A stretch of 64,000 bases of DNA from Clitoria ternatea (taxonomy: Eukaryota; Streptophyta; Magnoliopsida; Fabales; Fabaceae). A program made the translations under genes and the position numbers. Below, piece by piece: positions 11,961 to 24,942 of this stretch. Numbering within the stretch: the stretch's first letter is position 1; each line of letters opens with the position of its first letter. A model generated the notes under the pieces. That model made no database searches, was not told the origin of the DNA, and saw only the letters and a list, made by a program, of their open reading frames with translations. The stretch covers positions 83,778,501 through 83,842,500 of the forward strand of contig CM075674.1 of assembly GCA_037962975.1 (NCBI GenBank), written 5' to 3'.

Positions 11961-13600
11961 TGGCTGCAGTTTAAAATGTTAGACACAACTGCACTATTGC
12001 GTGCGCTTTAGTTATTTTCATGCTTAGCTTAGTAGGAATTAAGATGATACACATTCATTTTCGCAATATATGAAAGTAATTCTACACTTAACTAACTCCA
12101 AAACTAACAACACTATTAAAACTCTCACGAAATTATGTAGACTCATTATGGAATGGTTATTGTTGTTTCCAAACAAATTATCCATGGTGGTTTTTAAATT
12201 GTCAAACGTATGATTAGCCATATGTATGTGTTGATTCTCATGATCCACCAAACCCACCACTTCCCCACCATCCATCATGTACCCACCACAAACCCTCCCT
12301 TCAAACCACCACCCACTACCCACTTCCACCACAATCACTCACCTACCACCAACGGCCACCACCATGATCACTCACTCACCATCACAGTCCCTCACCTACC
12401 CCTACGACCACCACTACAGCCCCCTACCACCAATGGCCACCCCCGCAACACCCCACGCTAAACCACAACCCAAAATAGTCCACACAACAAAAAACCAACA
12501 TAGAGGAAACAATAAAAGGTGATGCAAAGCTGAAACGGGAAGGAGGACAAAATTGTCAACACTTTTGGAGAATGAAACGGTGCTTGGCAATGGTATCTAT
12601 GAGGAATCCATTGCCCAACGACGTTCAGCACCTTGCCAACGGAAAATGACTAATGGAGACGGAGAAGAAGAAGCCACCCACACGCGGAAGCACGAGGCAC
12701 GGTTACAGAGAACCCGTTTGCAAAGCTCCAATGGTTAAACAAATAGGCACTTAGTGTTCATTTGGTGCAATGAGTTTCTTTTTGAGAAATTTATAATTTT
12801 TGAAAAAGTTACTAAAGTTATTTAATGAACATGAAAATAAGAGTTTACTACTTTTAAAAAACTATTTGAAGATGTTTATGAATTTTTAAAAGTTATAAGC
12901 TCTTTTTATTAATTACTTAATTATTATTTTTATCTATTTTTAATAACAATTTTTATCTTTTATATAATTAAAATATTGTATTATTTAAAGTCCTTTAATA
13001 CAATTTAAGATAATTCTGTCAAACAACTCTATATAAATAAGTTCTTGAAAAAAAACTATAAACTATTTAAAAAACTATAAATTATAAGTTATATGTTTCA
13101 GCAAAAGGGATGTGAAACAGCAAGCTTTTGATGAGAGGTTGTTTTCAGAGATCCATTGCCCTCCTTAAATTTGTTTTAGCCACAACGACCTTATATGACG
13201 TGATAAGATCAATGTTTGCATGCTACATATTCACAAAGTAATCCTTCCGTAGAAACTCAACAATTTCGTTTTTGGGAATCGGTTTGATCGTTATATTTTA
13301 TGCTTTTCTAATCAATAGGCCTTGAAATTAGTCGCAATAGATCGTTATTTCATATATTTTTTCTCTATTTCACCAGACATATATATGTTTATTTACGACT
13401 GAGACAGGATTCAAATCTAAGAATAATATTCCTTATTTTGAATCTCTCTTACTTTTTTTGCATGAAAAGATAATTCATTTATCAAACAAAATATCAGATT
13501 TATAGACTTAATATATTTAAAAGAATGAAAATGAATTTATTGGATGAGAAACCTTAAAACATTATGGAATATCGCTGGGTGATACAAGAAGGTACTGATA
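11961..13600. other. Intergenic DNA with a CACC-rich tract; no recognised gene
   Basis: 12240-12500 is rich in CCACCA/CACTCA and gives Pro/His/Thr-rich translations in two plus frames. These overlap each other, look like simple sequence and match no family I know. 12553-12738 gives a 61-residue hydrophilic ORF that I do not recognise. 12740-13100 is A/T-rich with inverted segments (TTTATAATTT, ACTATAAA) and may be a decayed MITE. No real gene is supported. Confidence 0.45.
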
Positions 13601-13689
13601 CAACCCATCAACAAAGTGTTGCCACAAATCATGAAGAAAGAAAGGCACGTGTACGCGGTGCACCAAGTACTGCAACAGACTTTGTTCAC

Positions 13690-14060
13690 CAAATATAATT
13701 TAGTATTATGATTAGATATGTCTTTTATTATATTATATTATTATTTTATCTTATTTTATCAGGTAGTTTATAAAGATGGGATTATATTTAGATTAGATTA
13801 AAAGATATGCATATTTTTTAAATAATATTTTAGCTTATAAATAAGCATGTAAACCCCATTGGAAATATATTAGAATTATTCTTTTGACTTCTAAGTTACT
13901 GTGCAATCAAGTAGGGAGATTCCGACGTTTCTCGAAAATTGGTGCTTCCATTGATTTGTCAATAATCATGGCCGAAGGTATCATTTGGGAAAAATAGAAA
14001 GCGAATAGGCTTGTATGGAAACGGAATTGCGCGAGGCCGACGAGCAGGACAACAGCAACA
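13690..14060 (+). repeat. Probable LTR end and primer-binding region of a degenerate retrotransposon
   Basis: A T/A-rich promoter-like tract (13720-13850, with CTTATAAATAAG) is followed by a pyrimidine-rich segment, CTCGAAAATTGGTGCTTCC (from 13931) and, about 30 nt later, ATGGCCGAAGG. A TATA region, then an LTR end, TTGG... and a short leader to an ATG is the usual order at the 5' end of plant LTR elements. No partner LTR or coding body follows, so only a remnant is claimed. Confidence 0.35.
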
Positions 14061-14103
14061 CATAATTTAAGAATTAATTGATTCCCATCAATAATATTGT
14101 CTT

Positions 14104-14414
14104 TGATCTGTCTGTAAATCAGAGTTAGATTTATGAGATGTTTTAAGGAGTACTATGATATTGAGTCGGTATGTTTTTTTGATTAATGTGAACTTAAATC
14201 AAAGTATTTATAAAAATATGTAGAAGAGGATGTGTCCTTTAAGACACTTTCAATGTTTAAGTTAGAAGATATCAAAACAAAATTATTAGTATGAGAGTAT
14301 AGAGTTGTTTATAGGTGCATCCTTCCCGTAGAGGAGGTGTCTTAACATAGGTTTAGAGCTATGCTGACATGTTTGAATGAGCAAGTCTCATTTATTATGA
14401 GACACAAGTATACA
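14104..14414 (-). repeat. Degenerate LTR copy A of an older, interrupted Tat-like element
   Basis: This segment aligns by eye with 24943-25271 over its whole length (shared blocks: TTAAGGAGTA, ATGATATTG, AGTATGAGAGTA, AGGTGCATCCTTCC, GACAC(A/G)AGTATA). The two copies are strongly diverged and lie in direct orientation on either side of the Tekay element. It begins TGATCTGTC, like the Tat LTR near 34.7 kb. With the primer-site-like sequence beside copy B, this suggests an old minus-oriented Tat-type element. The exact termini and duplication are not established. Confidence 0.45.
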
Positions 14415-15137
14415 GGTCTAGGCCAACTTAGGCCTAATCGGTATGTCCAGATCATATACCTTAGTTTAAGTCATTATTATAACAACAACTTGAACTAGTT
14501 TGCATGAAAATCTAGAATGTAGGATCTATATCTAAGGTGAAGTTTTAACCAAGGTCAAGGCCAAACGAATGTCATGGCATATTCAAAGTCATAGCCAATC
14601 TAAGGTCGACATAGGCATGGTTGATATGTTAGCTTGAGTTGTATCTTGGAATTAGATGTCTTATAAGCATAAATATGAGATAGCTAAGGTGAATTAAACT
14701 GATATGTGAAAATATGATATATAATCTTGGTTGAGATCACCAAAATTGAGATGTAAAAAAATGATACATAGTCTTGATTGGTGTGGACAAATTAAGATGT
14801 GAAAATCAATTGTGGTTGGTATCGAAAAAACTAAGATATGAAGATTAATTACATAGTCGTGACTAGTGGTTTAAATTTGAGATGTGAAAATCAATTACAT
14901 GGTTATGGCTAGTGTGGAAAATTTTGAGATGTGATAATAAATTACATGATTGTGGATGGTGTGGCCAAATCCGAGATGTGAAAATCAGCTACATTAATTG
15001 GTCTAGCTGACATTCGATATATAAACCTGGTTGAGGTTTACAAAAATTGATGTTAGTCATTACCGTTACCTGTTTTTAACTATGAACCAATGTTAATTGC
15101 TACCACTAAAGGCCGAACTTGACTTAGTTAATCGACA
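14415..15137. repeat. Internal remnant of the older element, left part (tandem-repeat rich)
   Basis: No coding sequence. From about 14640 to 15010 a roughly 60-bp unit built on 'gagatgtgaaaatcaattac' plus 'tggctagtgtgg' recurs five to six times with drift. The text just before the Tekay insertion ('cttgacttagttaatcgac') resembles the text just after it ('acttaactactag...gttaatcg'), so both sides belong to one interrupted element. Confidence 0.45.
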
Positions 15138-15142
15138 TTGTA

Positions 15143-17395
15143 TGTAACATCCCGATTTTTTATGATTTTTAGAAAAATAATTTAAAAAGGATTAAAGAAG
15201 AATTTCTGAATGAAATTCTGAGTGAAAATGTCAAAGACAAGATTTTCTGAGTAAGAATTATTCAATTCCGAGTGAAATAAGACAAAAGATTAATTCTAAG
15301 TGAATTTAAGATGTTTCCGAGTGAAACATGATCGAGAGAGTCATTTCAGAGTGAGGAAAAGCTCTGCCTGATTTTGAGTGAGGCAAATCCGAGTAAAACG
15401 GAAACATCTCCGAGTGGAATGATTCCGAATGGGTTATTTCCGAGAGAAGTAGAAGTACTTCTCGGACCGATATTTCTGACTGGTAAACTCCCGAGTGGAG
15501 TATATCTGGGTGGATGGGTTGCCGAGTGAAGTGTCACTATGACATTTTCGAGTGATACATTCCGAGTGAGTCCTTCCAGAAAGAGTGCTTCTGGACAAAG
15601 AGACTTCAACTCCGAATTATGTTTTTTGAGTGATCTTTCAGCAGAAAGACTTCCGAATGATGCAAGAGAGACTCTGACTCGGAAAAAGGTATAACCGAGT
15701 GAGATGTCTGATTGATTTCCGAATAAGACGGTTATGAGTGGGCCATTTCTGAATGAAGGAGTTCTGAACGAACAGAAGCTTTCTCCGAGTCGGAATATGC
15801 TGAAACCGAGTCGAAAATTAATAAATATTTTATTATGGATTCTTTCCACGTCATTCTGTTCTTCCATCTTCTAGCGAAATCCTTTCTCAGAGATTTTCTA
15901 AGTATGGGACCCTTTCTTATGTGCTGTCCCTTTCTATTAAATGCTTATTCCTTATTTATCATTTGAAGAAAATGTACAGTAGATATCTTTTTATTGTTCA
16001 CGTCTCTTTTGCATGAACAATATAAATATCAATTACTGTTGGATAAGATTAAAGACTTTGAAAAAGTGAAAAACATCATCCATAATCTTTTTCTTCAAAC
16101 TCTTGCTAAAAGCCATTAACGAAGAAGGAATCAAACTCCATTTCTTCTCTTTACGAAGAAATCTCTGAACTGGCACGAAGCTGAAATTCCAGTCGGAATT
16201 TACAAGCTGTGAATTGGAATATAGCTTTAAGAGCTGCAAGAACTCTTTATTCCAGGTAGAGGGAGCGTTACATTTCAAATAGATAGTTTATGAATGGATG
16301 TGGGGTGTTATAGTTATGATGTTTATATGTGTTATGTACATATATTGTTATTGAAACCTCGGCTGAATGATATTATACATTTACATGCATTCCATTCATA
16401 TTATCGATACTGAGTTCATGAGAGATATATGTGTTGTGATAAATTCTATACATGAGATGCTATAGAGTATATGTGATGGATGATGATTCATGAATTTTTT
16501 ATGATATTTATGTATATGCATGAGTTACATGTGTGATGGTTGAATATGAGATATGATGTGGTTTCCACAAAAAGACCTTGGGTGGGACTCAAGGCAAAAG
16601 ACAAAAGACCTTGGGTGGGACTCAAGGAAACCTCTTGAGCGGGGCTCGGGGTTTTGGCCCGTAGCACTGAGTAGAGTTACCGCTATCACTCTGGGAGTGG
16701 TACTCGGTGTTACATTATGGGCGTAGAGTGGTTTGGTACCTGTAAAACGGCTGGATCAGCTGAGGGCTGAATTATGGCTTGGGGAGCCAGTGTTGCAACA
16801 CAAAAATTAAAAAACTTAATGGATCCATTTGATTAAGCATGAGTATGCACTGATGCATATGTTATTGAGAATAACATGCTGTTCATATTGTGTTATATGG
16901 CTCGGTTTGTGTTATTTGCATAGTTATGGATTGGACTTTTAATCCAATTCAATAACTATTATTTGATATGTTTATGCTCACCCCCTACTTATCATTTTTA
17001 CAGTGGATAGAGGACACAGTGATGGCACTTAAAGTCACTCGACCGACTGGAGCATTATGTATTAGTATGCACAATACATAGTGTACATAGTTATTTGGGT
17101 AGAAGCCTTGGCTGGCTCTTGTGATTACCGAGTGTTGTATTTTACTTGTATTATAAAGTGGCCAGTCGGCTTTTGTAAAGTGATAATAATTTTATTTAAT
17201 TTCAGATTTCATTTTAATCTTGAATTATTTGTGAAAAGTTTATTTGTATTTATTTGTATTTTAAATGGGTCGATCGGATTGATGTATAACCGGTATTTTT
17301 AATGCTGAATCCGATTCCTGTTTGGAAATTTAAATTATTTGTGAAAAATTTACTTGATTTATTGGAAATTATTTTTAAAAATTAAGGATGCTATA
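15143..17395 (+). repeat. 5' LTR of the Tekay element
   Basis: It provides promoter and RNA-processing sequence for the element. The first 680 bp are dominated by irregularly spaced CCGAGTG heptamers and near copies (15190-15815). A later part has a duplicated 'gaccttgggtgggactcaagg' theme (16570-16630). Minus-strand ORFs here (15346-15867, 16033-16278) recur in the 3' LTR and are by-products of the repeats, not genes. Confidence 0.93.
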
Positions 17396-17398
17396 TTT

Positions 17399-17410
17399 TG
17401 GTATCAGAGC
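17399..17410 (+). promoter_or_regulatory. Primer-binding site (initiator tRNA-Met type)
   Basis: TGGTATCAGAGC lies three bases after the 5' LTR end. It is the standard complement of the 3' end of plant initiator tRNA-Met, used to prime minus-strand DNA synthesis. Confidence 0.9.
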
Positions 17411-17571
17411 AGACTTTAAAAGTCCAAGGCCAAGGTTAAGCTACTAAATGCTATGATTGAGTGAAGTTATATCACTGTTGTTGTGTAATGTAGTTGAGGA
17501 AATCCACTATAAATAAATTGCTTTCATATCCATAAGTGGTACTAAAGTATGATGATTATTTCAGGATAAGA

Positions 17572-20500
17572 ATGGACCCTCATGGTATGGACGCAATGAC
17601 TGTTTCCTTTCAGCATGTGGCTGATATCTTAGAAAGGCAGAATCAGCCCCAGCCGAGTGACAATCAAAGTATTGATTGTTTCTTCAAAAGAAAATCGACT
17701 GAATTCCATGGAGGATTTCAGCCTGATCAAGCCTATGCCTGGATCCGGAATCTTGAACGGATCTTTGGCAGTTTGCAGTGCTCTGAAGCATAGAAGGTGG
17801 AGTATGTTGTTTTCATGCTTCGGAAAGAAGCTGAAAACTGGTGGAGAATGGCAAAAGGCCGATTGGTTGCCATGGGTACTAAGCTAAACTGGGAAAATTT
17901 CAAGGAATGTTTCCTTGAGAAATATTTCCCAAACACGGTTAGGAGTCAAAAGGAATTAGAATTTATGGAACTTCGACAAGGCAATATGAGTGTCGAAGAA
18001 TATGCAGTTAAATTTGAGGAGCTGTGCCTGTTCTATCCTCCTTTCCAGATGCCGGGCATAGAAGGTTCAAAATATATCAAATTTGAGAGTGGTTTGAACC
18101 CAAAGATTAAGAAAGATTTTCGACACCAGGAGATTACAAGCTTTCCGATCCTTGTTAATAAATGCAGAATATATGAGGAGGACGATAAAGCTTCAACTGG
18201 CTCGAGCAATAAGTCGGACAGTTCTTCAAGGTTACCACCAATCAGCTTTAAGAAGCAAGGAAAGTCTGTTAGAGGAGAATCATCCTCTAGATCCCGAGGT
18301 CGAGGGAATGTTGGTGGTCGGTCGGTGAATAGACCGAAGGACATCAAATGTTTTAGATGTGGGGGCAATCACTATGCTCAGAACTGTGACAAAGATGAGG
18401 AAGTTATTTGCTACCATTGCAACGAGAAAGGACATGTCCGTCCTAACTGTCCTTTTCTCTAACCGATTGAATCACATGCCAGTGTAAACCGTGGAGGCTT
18501 CAGAGGACGAGGCTGTGGAAACGGTAACAGAGGAGGAAGAGACAATGGGGAACGTGGCAACAATTCTGTGATGCCGAGGAGAGTTCTAGTTCACCGGCGG
18601 CAGGCCGAGTGTATGCTACCACTGTTGAGGAAGCTGCTCAAGCCAACGACTTGGTTCAAAGTAAGTGCTTACTTGGGAATACTACTCTTAACGTGGTGTT
18701 TGACTCGGGTGCAACTCACTCGTTTATTTATAATGATTGTGTCATGCGAATGAGATTGCCTGTTGTTACTATGAATCGGTCATTAAATGTGTCTAATCCG
18801 ACTGGTGCTAAATTGTGGACTTCCATGATGTGTGAGAACGTATCCTTCACTCTCGGTGTTAGGGATTTTACTGCTGATTTAATATGTCTACCTTTGAGAG
18901 GTCTTGACATCATTCTCAGTATGGATTGGCTATCAGCCAATAAAGTCCTGGTTGACTGTCGGAATCGGCAAGTGATTTTTCCTAAACAAAAAGCCGATGA
19001 ATATGAAATCCAAGGTATATCTCAATTGCTTATGCTATTTTGTATGGTTGATGGGAAGAGCGAGTCTTGAATCTGAGATATTCCTATTGTTTGTGACTTT
19101 CCCGAGTTATTCCCAGAGGATGTACCTGGTGTTCCTCCTAATATAGAGATTGAGTTCTCTATTGATTTAATCCCTGGAGCCGAGCCAGTCTCTAGAGCTC
19201 CTTATAGAATGTCCCCGATTGAGCTGGCTGAGCTAAAGAAGCAAGTTGATGAGCTGCTTAAAAAATAATTTATCCGACCGAGTGTATCACCATGGGGTGC
19301 TCCGGTGTTACTCGTCAAGAAAAAGGATGGTGGCATGCGGTTATGTATTGATTGCCGCCAATTGAATAAGCTGACCATCAAAAATAAATACCCATTGCCT
19401 AGGATCGACGATTTAATTGATCAGCTACGTGGTGCGTCGGTCTTTTCAAAAATTGACTTACGGTCGGGATACCACCAGATCCGAGTGAAAGCTACCGATA
19501 TTCCTAAAACGGCATTCAGGACCCGGTATGGTCATTTTGAATATGTGGTAATGCCGTTCGGAGTGACAAATGCTCCGGTTGTGTTCATGAATTATATGAA
19601 CAATATTTTTCATTCTTACTTAGATCGGCTTGTGGTGGTATTTATTGATGATATATTAATTTATTCAAAGTCTTATGAAGAGCATAAAGAGCATCTCCGA
19701 TTGGTACTTCAAGTGTTGAAGGAGAAGAAATTGTTTGCCAAATTGTCCAAGTGTGAATTCTGGGTGGATAAGGTTCAATTCCTGGGTCACGTCATTTCCA
19801 GAGAAGGTGTCTCGGTAGATCCTTCAAAAGTAGAAGCTGTGATGACTTGGGAAAGGCCTAAGTCGGTTACTGAGGTCAGAAGTTTTCTGGGTTTAGCCGG
19901 TTACTATCGGAGATTCATTGAAGAATTCTCCAAAATTGCCTTGCCATTGACCAAGCTAACCCGGAAAGATGTCCCTTTTGTGTGGTCCTCCGAGTGCAAG
20001 CAGAGTTTTCAAGAATTGAAAATCCGATTGATTTCTACTCCTGTATTGGCTTTGCCAAATTTGCAGGAAAGCTTTGTAGTTTTCTGTGATGCATCCGGAC
20101 TCGGCCTAGGATGTGTGCTGATGCAGAATGGCCAAGTGATTGCATATGCTTCACGACAATTATGACCACACGAGCAAAACTACCCGACCCATGATTTGGA
20201 ATTGGCAGCAGTGGTCTTTGCACTGAAAATTTGGAGGCACTATCTTTATGGCTCTAAGTTTGAAGTGTATAGTGACCACAAGAGTCTGAAATATTTGTTT
20301 GATCAAAAGGAATTGAATATGAGGCAGAGGAGGTGGATTAAATTCTTGAAAGATTATGACTTTGACTTAAAATACCACCCAGGAAAGGTCAATGTTGTAG
20401 CCGACGCCTTGAGTCGGAAGTCCATTCACATGGCGACAATGATGGTTAAAGAGATGGAGTTGCTGGAATAATACCGAGACATGAACCTGCAAGTAGATGT

Positions 20501-21977
20501 GTCTTTGTCTCCGAAAGTGACTTTCGGTACATTAAAGATAGCTAATGAATTTTTGAAGATTGTTTATGTACAACAAATGACAGATTCTTATTTAGCCGAG
20601 ATGAAAGAAACTCAGGCTAAAGGTAAAGATTTATTTCTAACCGAGGGCTCAGACGGTATTTACCGAGTGAAAGGTCAGATTTATGTACCTGACTCGGAAG
20701 ATTTACGATGATCGGTGCTTAATGAGGCACATAAAAGCATGCTAAGTATTCATCCGGGTACTACTAAGATGTATCATGATTTGAAGTTGCATTTCTGGTG
20801 GCCCAGAATGAAGAAAGATGTAGTCGACTTTGTGGCCCATTGCATAATTTGTCAAAAAGCGAAGGTTGAGCATCAAAAACCGACCGGTGGTTTACAACCT
20901 TTGGAAATTCTCGTGTGGAAATGGGATGCTATAGCTATGGATTTCGTAATGGGATTACCAAGGACTCGGAGTGGTCATGATGCTATTTGGGTTATCGTGG
21001 ACTGATTGACAAAGTCTGCACACTTCTTGCCGATAAACATGAGTTACTCTTTGTCAAGACTAGCACAATTGTACATTAGTGAGATAATCCGACTGCATGG
21101 TGTTCCATCTTCGATTGTGTCAGATAAAGATCCGAGGTTTACTTCCCGATTTTGGGGAAGTCTGCATCAGGAGTTAGGTTCGAAACTCTGATTGAGTTCG
21201 GCCTATCACCCTCAGACAGATGGGCAATTCGAGCGGACTATCCAGAGTTTGGAGGACTTGTTGAGGTCCTGTGTGCTAGAGCATGGTGGAAGCTGGGAAC
21301 AATACCTTCTACTGGTCGAATTCACTTATAATAATAGCTATCATAGTAGCATAGGTATGGCTCCCTATGAAGCTTTATATGGAAGGAAATGCCGAACTCC
21401 TCTTTGTTGGTCGGAATCGGGTGAGAATCTAATGTTAGGACCAGAGATTGTGCAGCCGACCTCCGAGCAAATCCAAATGATCAAAGACAAAATGAAAGCA
21501 TCCCAAGACCGTCAAAAGAGCTATTATGACAACCGGATGAAGCCGATTGAATTTCAGATCGGTGATAAAGTCTTTTTGAAAGTCTCTCCAAGCAAAGGCA
21601 TTGGGAGGGCATTGAAAAGCAAGAAGTTGAGTCCAAGATATATTGGTCCGTATAAAATATTGAAGAGAGTCGGACCTGTAGCCTATCAAATTGCATTGCC
21701 TTCTCATTTGGCAAATTTACATAGTGTATTTCACGTTTCTCAATTGAAGAAGTACTTGCCGGATCCTACTCAAGAAATGCTGGATGATGATGTTGAAATC
21801 CAAGAAAACTTGACCACTATAGCCGAGCCCACTTGTATAGTGGACCGATCGGTGAAACGATTGAGAAACAAGAATGTCCAATTGGTCAAGGTTGCATGGC
21901 AGCAAGATCAGAGTATCATGCATACTTGGGAACGAGAAGACGCTATGAGGGAACAATATCCCGAGATATTTCATTGA
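17572..21977 (+). pseudogene. Tekay gag-pol polyprotein (gag, protease, RT, RNase H, integrase, chromodomain), broken
   Basis: Gag starts at ATG 17572 and ends with two CCHC knuckles (about 18348-18390 and 18409-18450). The aspartic protease has D-S-G at 18702-18710. RT has F-I-D-D (19641-19652, both Asp kept). RNase H follows (about 20040-20430), then the integrase HHCC region (20750-20860), the catalytic core (20930-21330) and the chromodomain (21825-21974). Gag is in frame 1 and everything after about 18570 is in frame 3, so one frameshift lies near 18540-18600. In-frame stops: 17791 TAG, 18460 TAA, 19068 TGA, 19074 TGA, 19266 TAA, 20163 TGA, 20469 TAA, 20709 TGA, 21003 TGA and 21189 TGA. 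At most sites the flanking residues show that a CGA or CAA/CAG codon became a stop. The normal end is TGA 21975. It cannot make a functional polyprotein. Confidence 0.93.
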
Positions 21978-22019
21978 TGTATGATTCTTGTATTTAAATT
22001 TCGAGGATGAAATTTTTAA

Positions 22020-22032
22020 AGAGGGGGAGAAA
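22020..22032 (+). promoter_or_regulatory. Polypurine tract of the Tekay element
   Basis: AGAGGGGGAGAAA abuts the 3' LTR and would prime plus-strand DNA synthesis. Confidence 0.85.
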
Positions 22033-24285
22033 TGTAACATCCCGATTTTTTATGATTTTTAGAAAAATAATTTAAAAAGGATTAAAGAAGAATTTCTAAA
22101 TGAAATTCCGAGTGAAAATGTCAAAGACAAGATTTTCCGCGTAAGAATTATTCGATTTCGAGTGAAATAAGACAAAAGATTAATTCTAAGTGAATTTAAG
22201 ATGTTTCCGAGTGAAACATGATCGAGAGAGTCATTTCCGAGTGAGGAAAAACTCTGCCTGATTTTGAGTGAGGCAAATCCGAGTAAAACGGAAACATCAC
22301 CGAGTGGAATGATTCCGAATGGGTTGTTTCCGAGAGAAGTAGAAGTACTTCTCGGACCGATATTTCTGACTGGTAAACTCCCGAGTGGAGTATATCTGGG
22401 TGGATGGGTTGTCGAGTGAAGTGTCACTGTGACATTTTCAAGTGATACATTCCGAGTGAGTCCTTCCAGAAAGAGTGCTTCTGGACAAAGAGACTTCAAC
22501 TCCAAATTATGTTTTTTGAGTGATCTTTCAGCAGAAAGACTTTCGAATGATGCAAGAGAGACTCTGACTCAGAAAGAGGTATAATCGAGTGAGATGTCTG
22601 ATTAATTTCTGAATAAGACGGTTATGAGTGGGCCATTTCTGAATGAAGGAGTTCTGAACGAACAGAAGCTTTCTCCGAGTCGAAATATGCTGAAACCGAG
22701 TCAGAAATTAATAAATATTTTATTATGGATTCTTTCCACGTCATTCTATTCTTCTATCTTCTAGCGAAATCCTTTCTCAGATATTTTCTAAATATAGGAC
22801 CCTTTCTTATGTGCTGTCCCTTTTTATTAAATGCTTATTCCTTATTCATCATCTGAAGAAAACGTACAGTAGATATCTTTTTATTGTTCACGTCTCTTTG
22901 CATGAACAATATAAATATCAATTACTGTTGGATAAGATTAAAGACTTTGAAAAAGTGAAAAACATCATCCACAATCTTTCTCTTCAAACTCTTGCTAAAA
23001 GCCATTAACGAAGAAGGAATCAAACTCCATTTCTTCTCTTTACGAAGAAATCTATGAACTGACACGAAGCTAAAATTCCAGTCGGAATTTACAAGCTGTG
23101 AATTGGAATATAGCTTTAAGAGCTGCAAGAACTCTTTATTCCAGGTAGGGGGAGCGTTACATTTCAAATAGATAGTTTATGAATAGATGTGGGGTGTTAT
23201 AGTTATGATGTTTATATGTGTTATGTACATATATTGTTATTGAAACCCTGGCTGAATGATATTATACATTTACATGCATTCCATTCATATTATCGATACT
23301 AAGTTCATGAGAGATATATGTGTTGTGATAAATTCTATGCATGAGATGCTATAGAGTATATGTGATGTATGATGATTCATGAATTTTTCATGATATTTAT
23401 GTATATGCATGAGTTGCATGTGTGATGGTTGAATATGAAATATGATGTGGTTTCCACAAAAAGACCTTGGGTGGGACTCAAGGCAAAAGACAAAAGACCT
23501 TGGGTGGGACTCAAGGCAACCTCTTGAGCGAGGCTCGGGGTTTTGGCCCGTAGCACTGAGTAGAGTTACTGCTATCACTCTGGGAGTGGTACTCGGTGTT
23601 ACATTATGGGCGTAGAGCGGTTTGGTACCTGTAAAACGGCTGGATCAGCTGAGGGATGAATTATGGCTCGGGGAGCCAGTGTTGCAACATAAAAATTAAA
23701 AAACTTAATGGATCCATTTGATTAAGCATGAGTATGCACTGATGCATATGTTATTGAGAATAACATGCTGTTCATATTGTGTTATATGGCTCGGTTTGTG
23801 TTATTTGCATAGTTATGGATTGGACTTTTAATCTAATTCAATAATTATTATTTGATATGTTTATGCTCACCCCCTACTTATCATTTTTACAGTGGATAGA
23901 GGACACAGTGATGGCACTTGAAGTCACTCGACCGACTGGAGCATTATGTATTAGTATGCACAATACATAGTGTACATAGTTATTTGGGTAAAAGCCTTGG
24001 CCGGCTCTTGTGATTACCGAGTGTTGTATTTTACTTGTATTATAAAGTGGCCGGTCGGCTTTTGTAAAGTGATAATAATCTTATTTAATTTCAGATTTCG
24101 TTTTAATCTTGGAATTATTTGTGAAAAGTTTATTTGTATTTATTTGTATTTTAAATGGGTCGGTCGGATTGATGTATAACCGGTATTTTTAATACTGAAT
24201 CCGATTCCTGTTTGGAAATTTAAATTATTTGCAAAAAATTTACTTGATTTATTGGAAATTATTTTTAAAAATTAAGGATGTTATA
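22033..24285 (+). repeat. 3' LTR of the Tekay element
   Basis: It has the same length as the 5' LTR (2253 bp), with scattered, mostly transition, differences (for example a C/T change in the terminal GATG(C/T)TATA). It carries the same CCGAGTG-rich block (22080-22700). Confidence 0.93.
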
Positions 24286-24290
24286 TTGTA

Positions 24291-24942
24291 AGAGACAAAA
24301 CTTAACTACTAGAAGAAAGTTAATCGTAATCACTATGGGACAAGCTTAACTTTTAGTTAATCTACGTCGTAAGAAACCGAGCTTGACCAGTTGGTGGAAG
24401 TTAATCATAACCAATAAGGGATGAACTTAACTTTTTGTTAGTCGACGTTGTAAAAGATTGAGCTTAACCAAGGTATTAAAAGTGATCGACTTAAGCTCCT
24501 CTAATAAGTCAAAATTGGCATGCTTTTAAATTGATGTGTTAGAAAAGATACATCAATGATCCTAAACAACGAATCGAGTTTACCAAACCGATGTGTTGAG
24601 AAAGATAGACTGTGGATCCTAGATATCAAACTACGACCCTCCAAGTCAAAACCGACATGCTCTTAAACAAAACTGAAGTGTTAAAAAAATATAGATCATG
24701 GATCGTGAACATTGAATTGAGACGTTCCAAGTCAAAACCAACATGACCAAACTGATGTGTTAAAAAGATAGATCAAGGATCCTTTACATTAAATGAAAAT
24801 CCTCCAAGTCAAAACCGAGATGATCTTGAATGAAAACAATGTGCTCCATGAGGTTTGAGGTTTGCTGGCGTGCTACTTGCTTGCTGGTGTGCATGATGTT
24901 TGTATGGGAATTACTTTATCGGGTCCCACCAAGCATGCCAAA
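24291..24942. repeat. Internal remnant of the older element, right part, with primer-site-like sequence
   Basis: No coding sequence. From 24520 to 24830 a unit of about 100 bp with 'ctccaagtcaaaacc(g/a)a' and 'gatgtgtta(a/g)aaagata' recurs three to four times. At 24923-24940, GTCCCACCAAGCATGCCA read on the minus strand is TGGCATGCTTGGTGGGAC. This resembles the primer site of the large Tat element (TGGCACGCCCAGTGGGAC) and sits directly next to LTR copy B, so the old element points leftward. Confidence 0.5.

Larger units (their letters stand above)
15143..24285 (+). mobile_element. Ty3/gypsy LTR retrotransposon, Tekay (Del) chromovirus clade; full length, coding-dead
   Basis: A complete 9143-bp element. 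Both ends are flanked by the 5-bp duplication TTGTA (15138-15142 and 24286-24290). Two LTRs of identical length (2253 bp) begin TGTAACATCCCG and end in GATG(C/T)TATA. The internal region has a TGGTATCAGAGC primer site, a gag-pol region with order PR-RT-RH-IN-chromodomain, and a GAGGGGGAGAAA polypurine tract. IN after RT/RH marks Ty3/gypsy. The C-terminal chromodomain with an L-R-N-K segment marks the Tekay clade. The LTRs are closely similar but clearly diverged, mostly by transitions, so the insertion is not very recent. It landed in an older LTR element. Confidence 0.93.

Noticed and set aside
12210..12522. Pro/His/Thr-rich ORFs
   Set aside because: Simple CCACCA/CACTCA sequence open in two frames; no domain or conserved context.
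15346..15867. 173-residue minus ORF in the Tekay LTR
   Set aside because: Translation of the heptamer array. The 3' LTR copy (22059-22505) has the same artefact with different ends.
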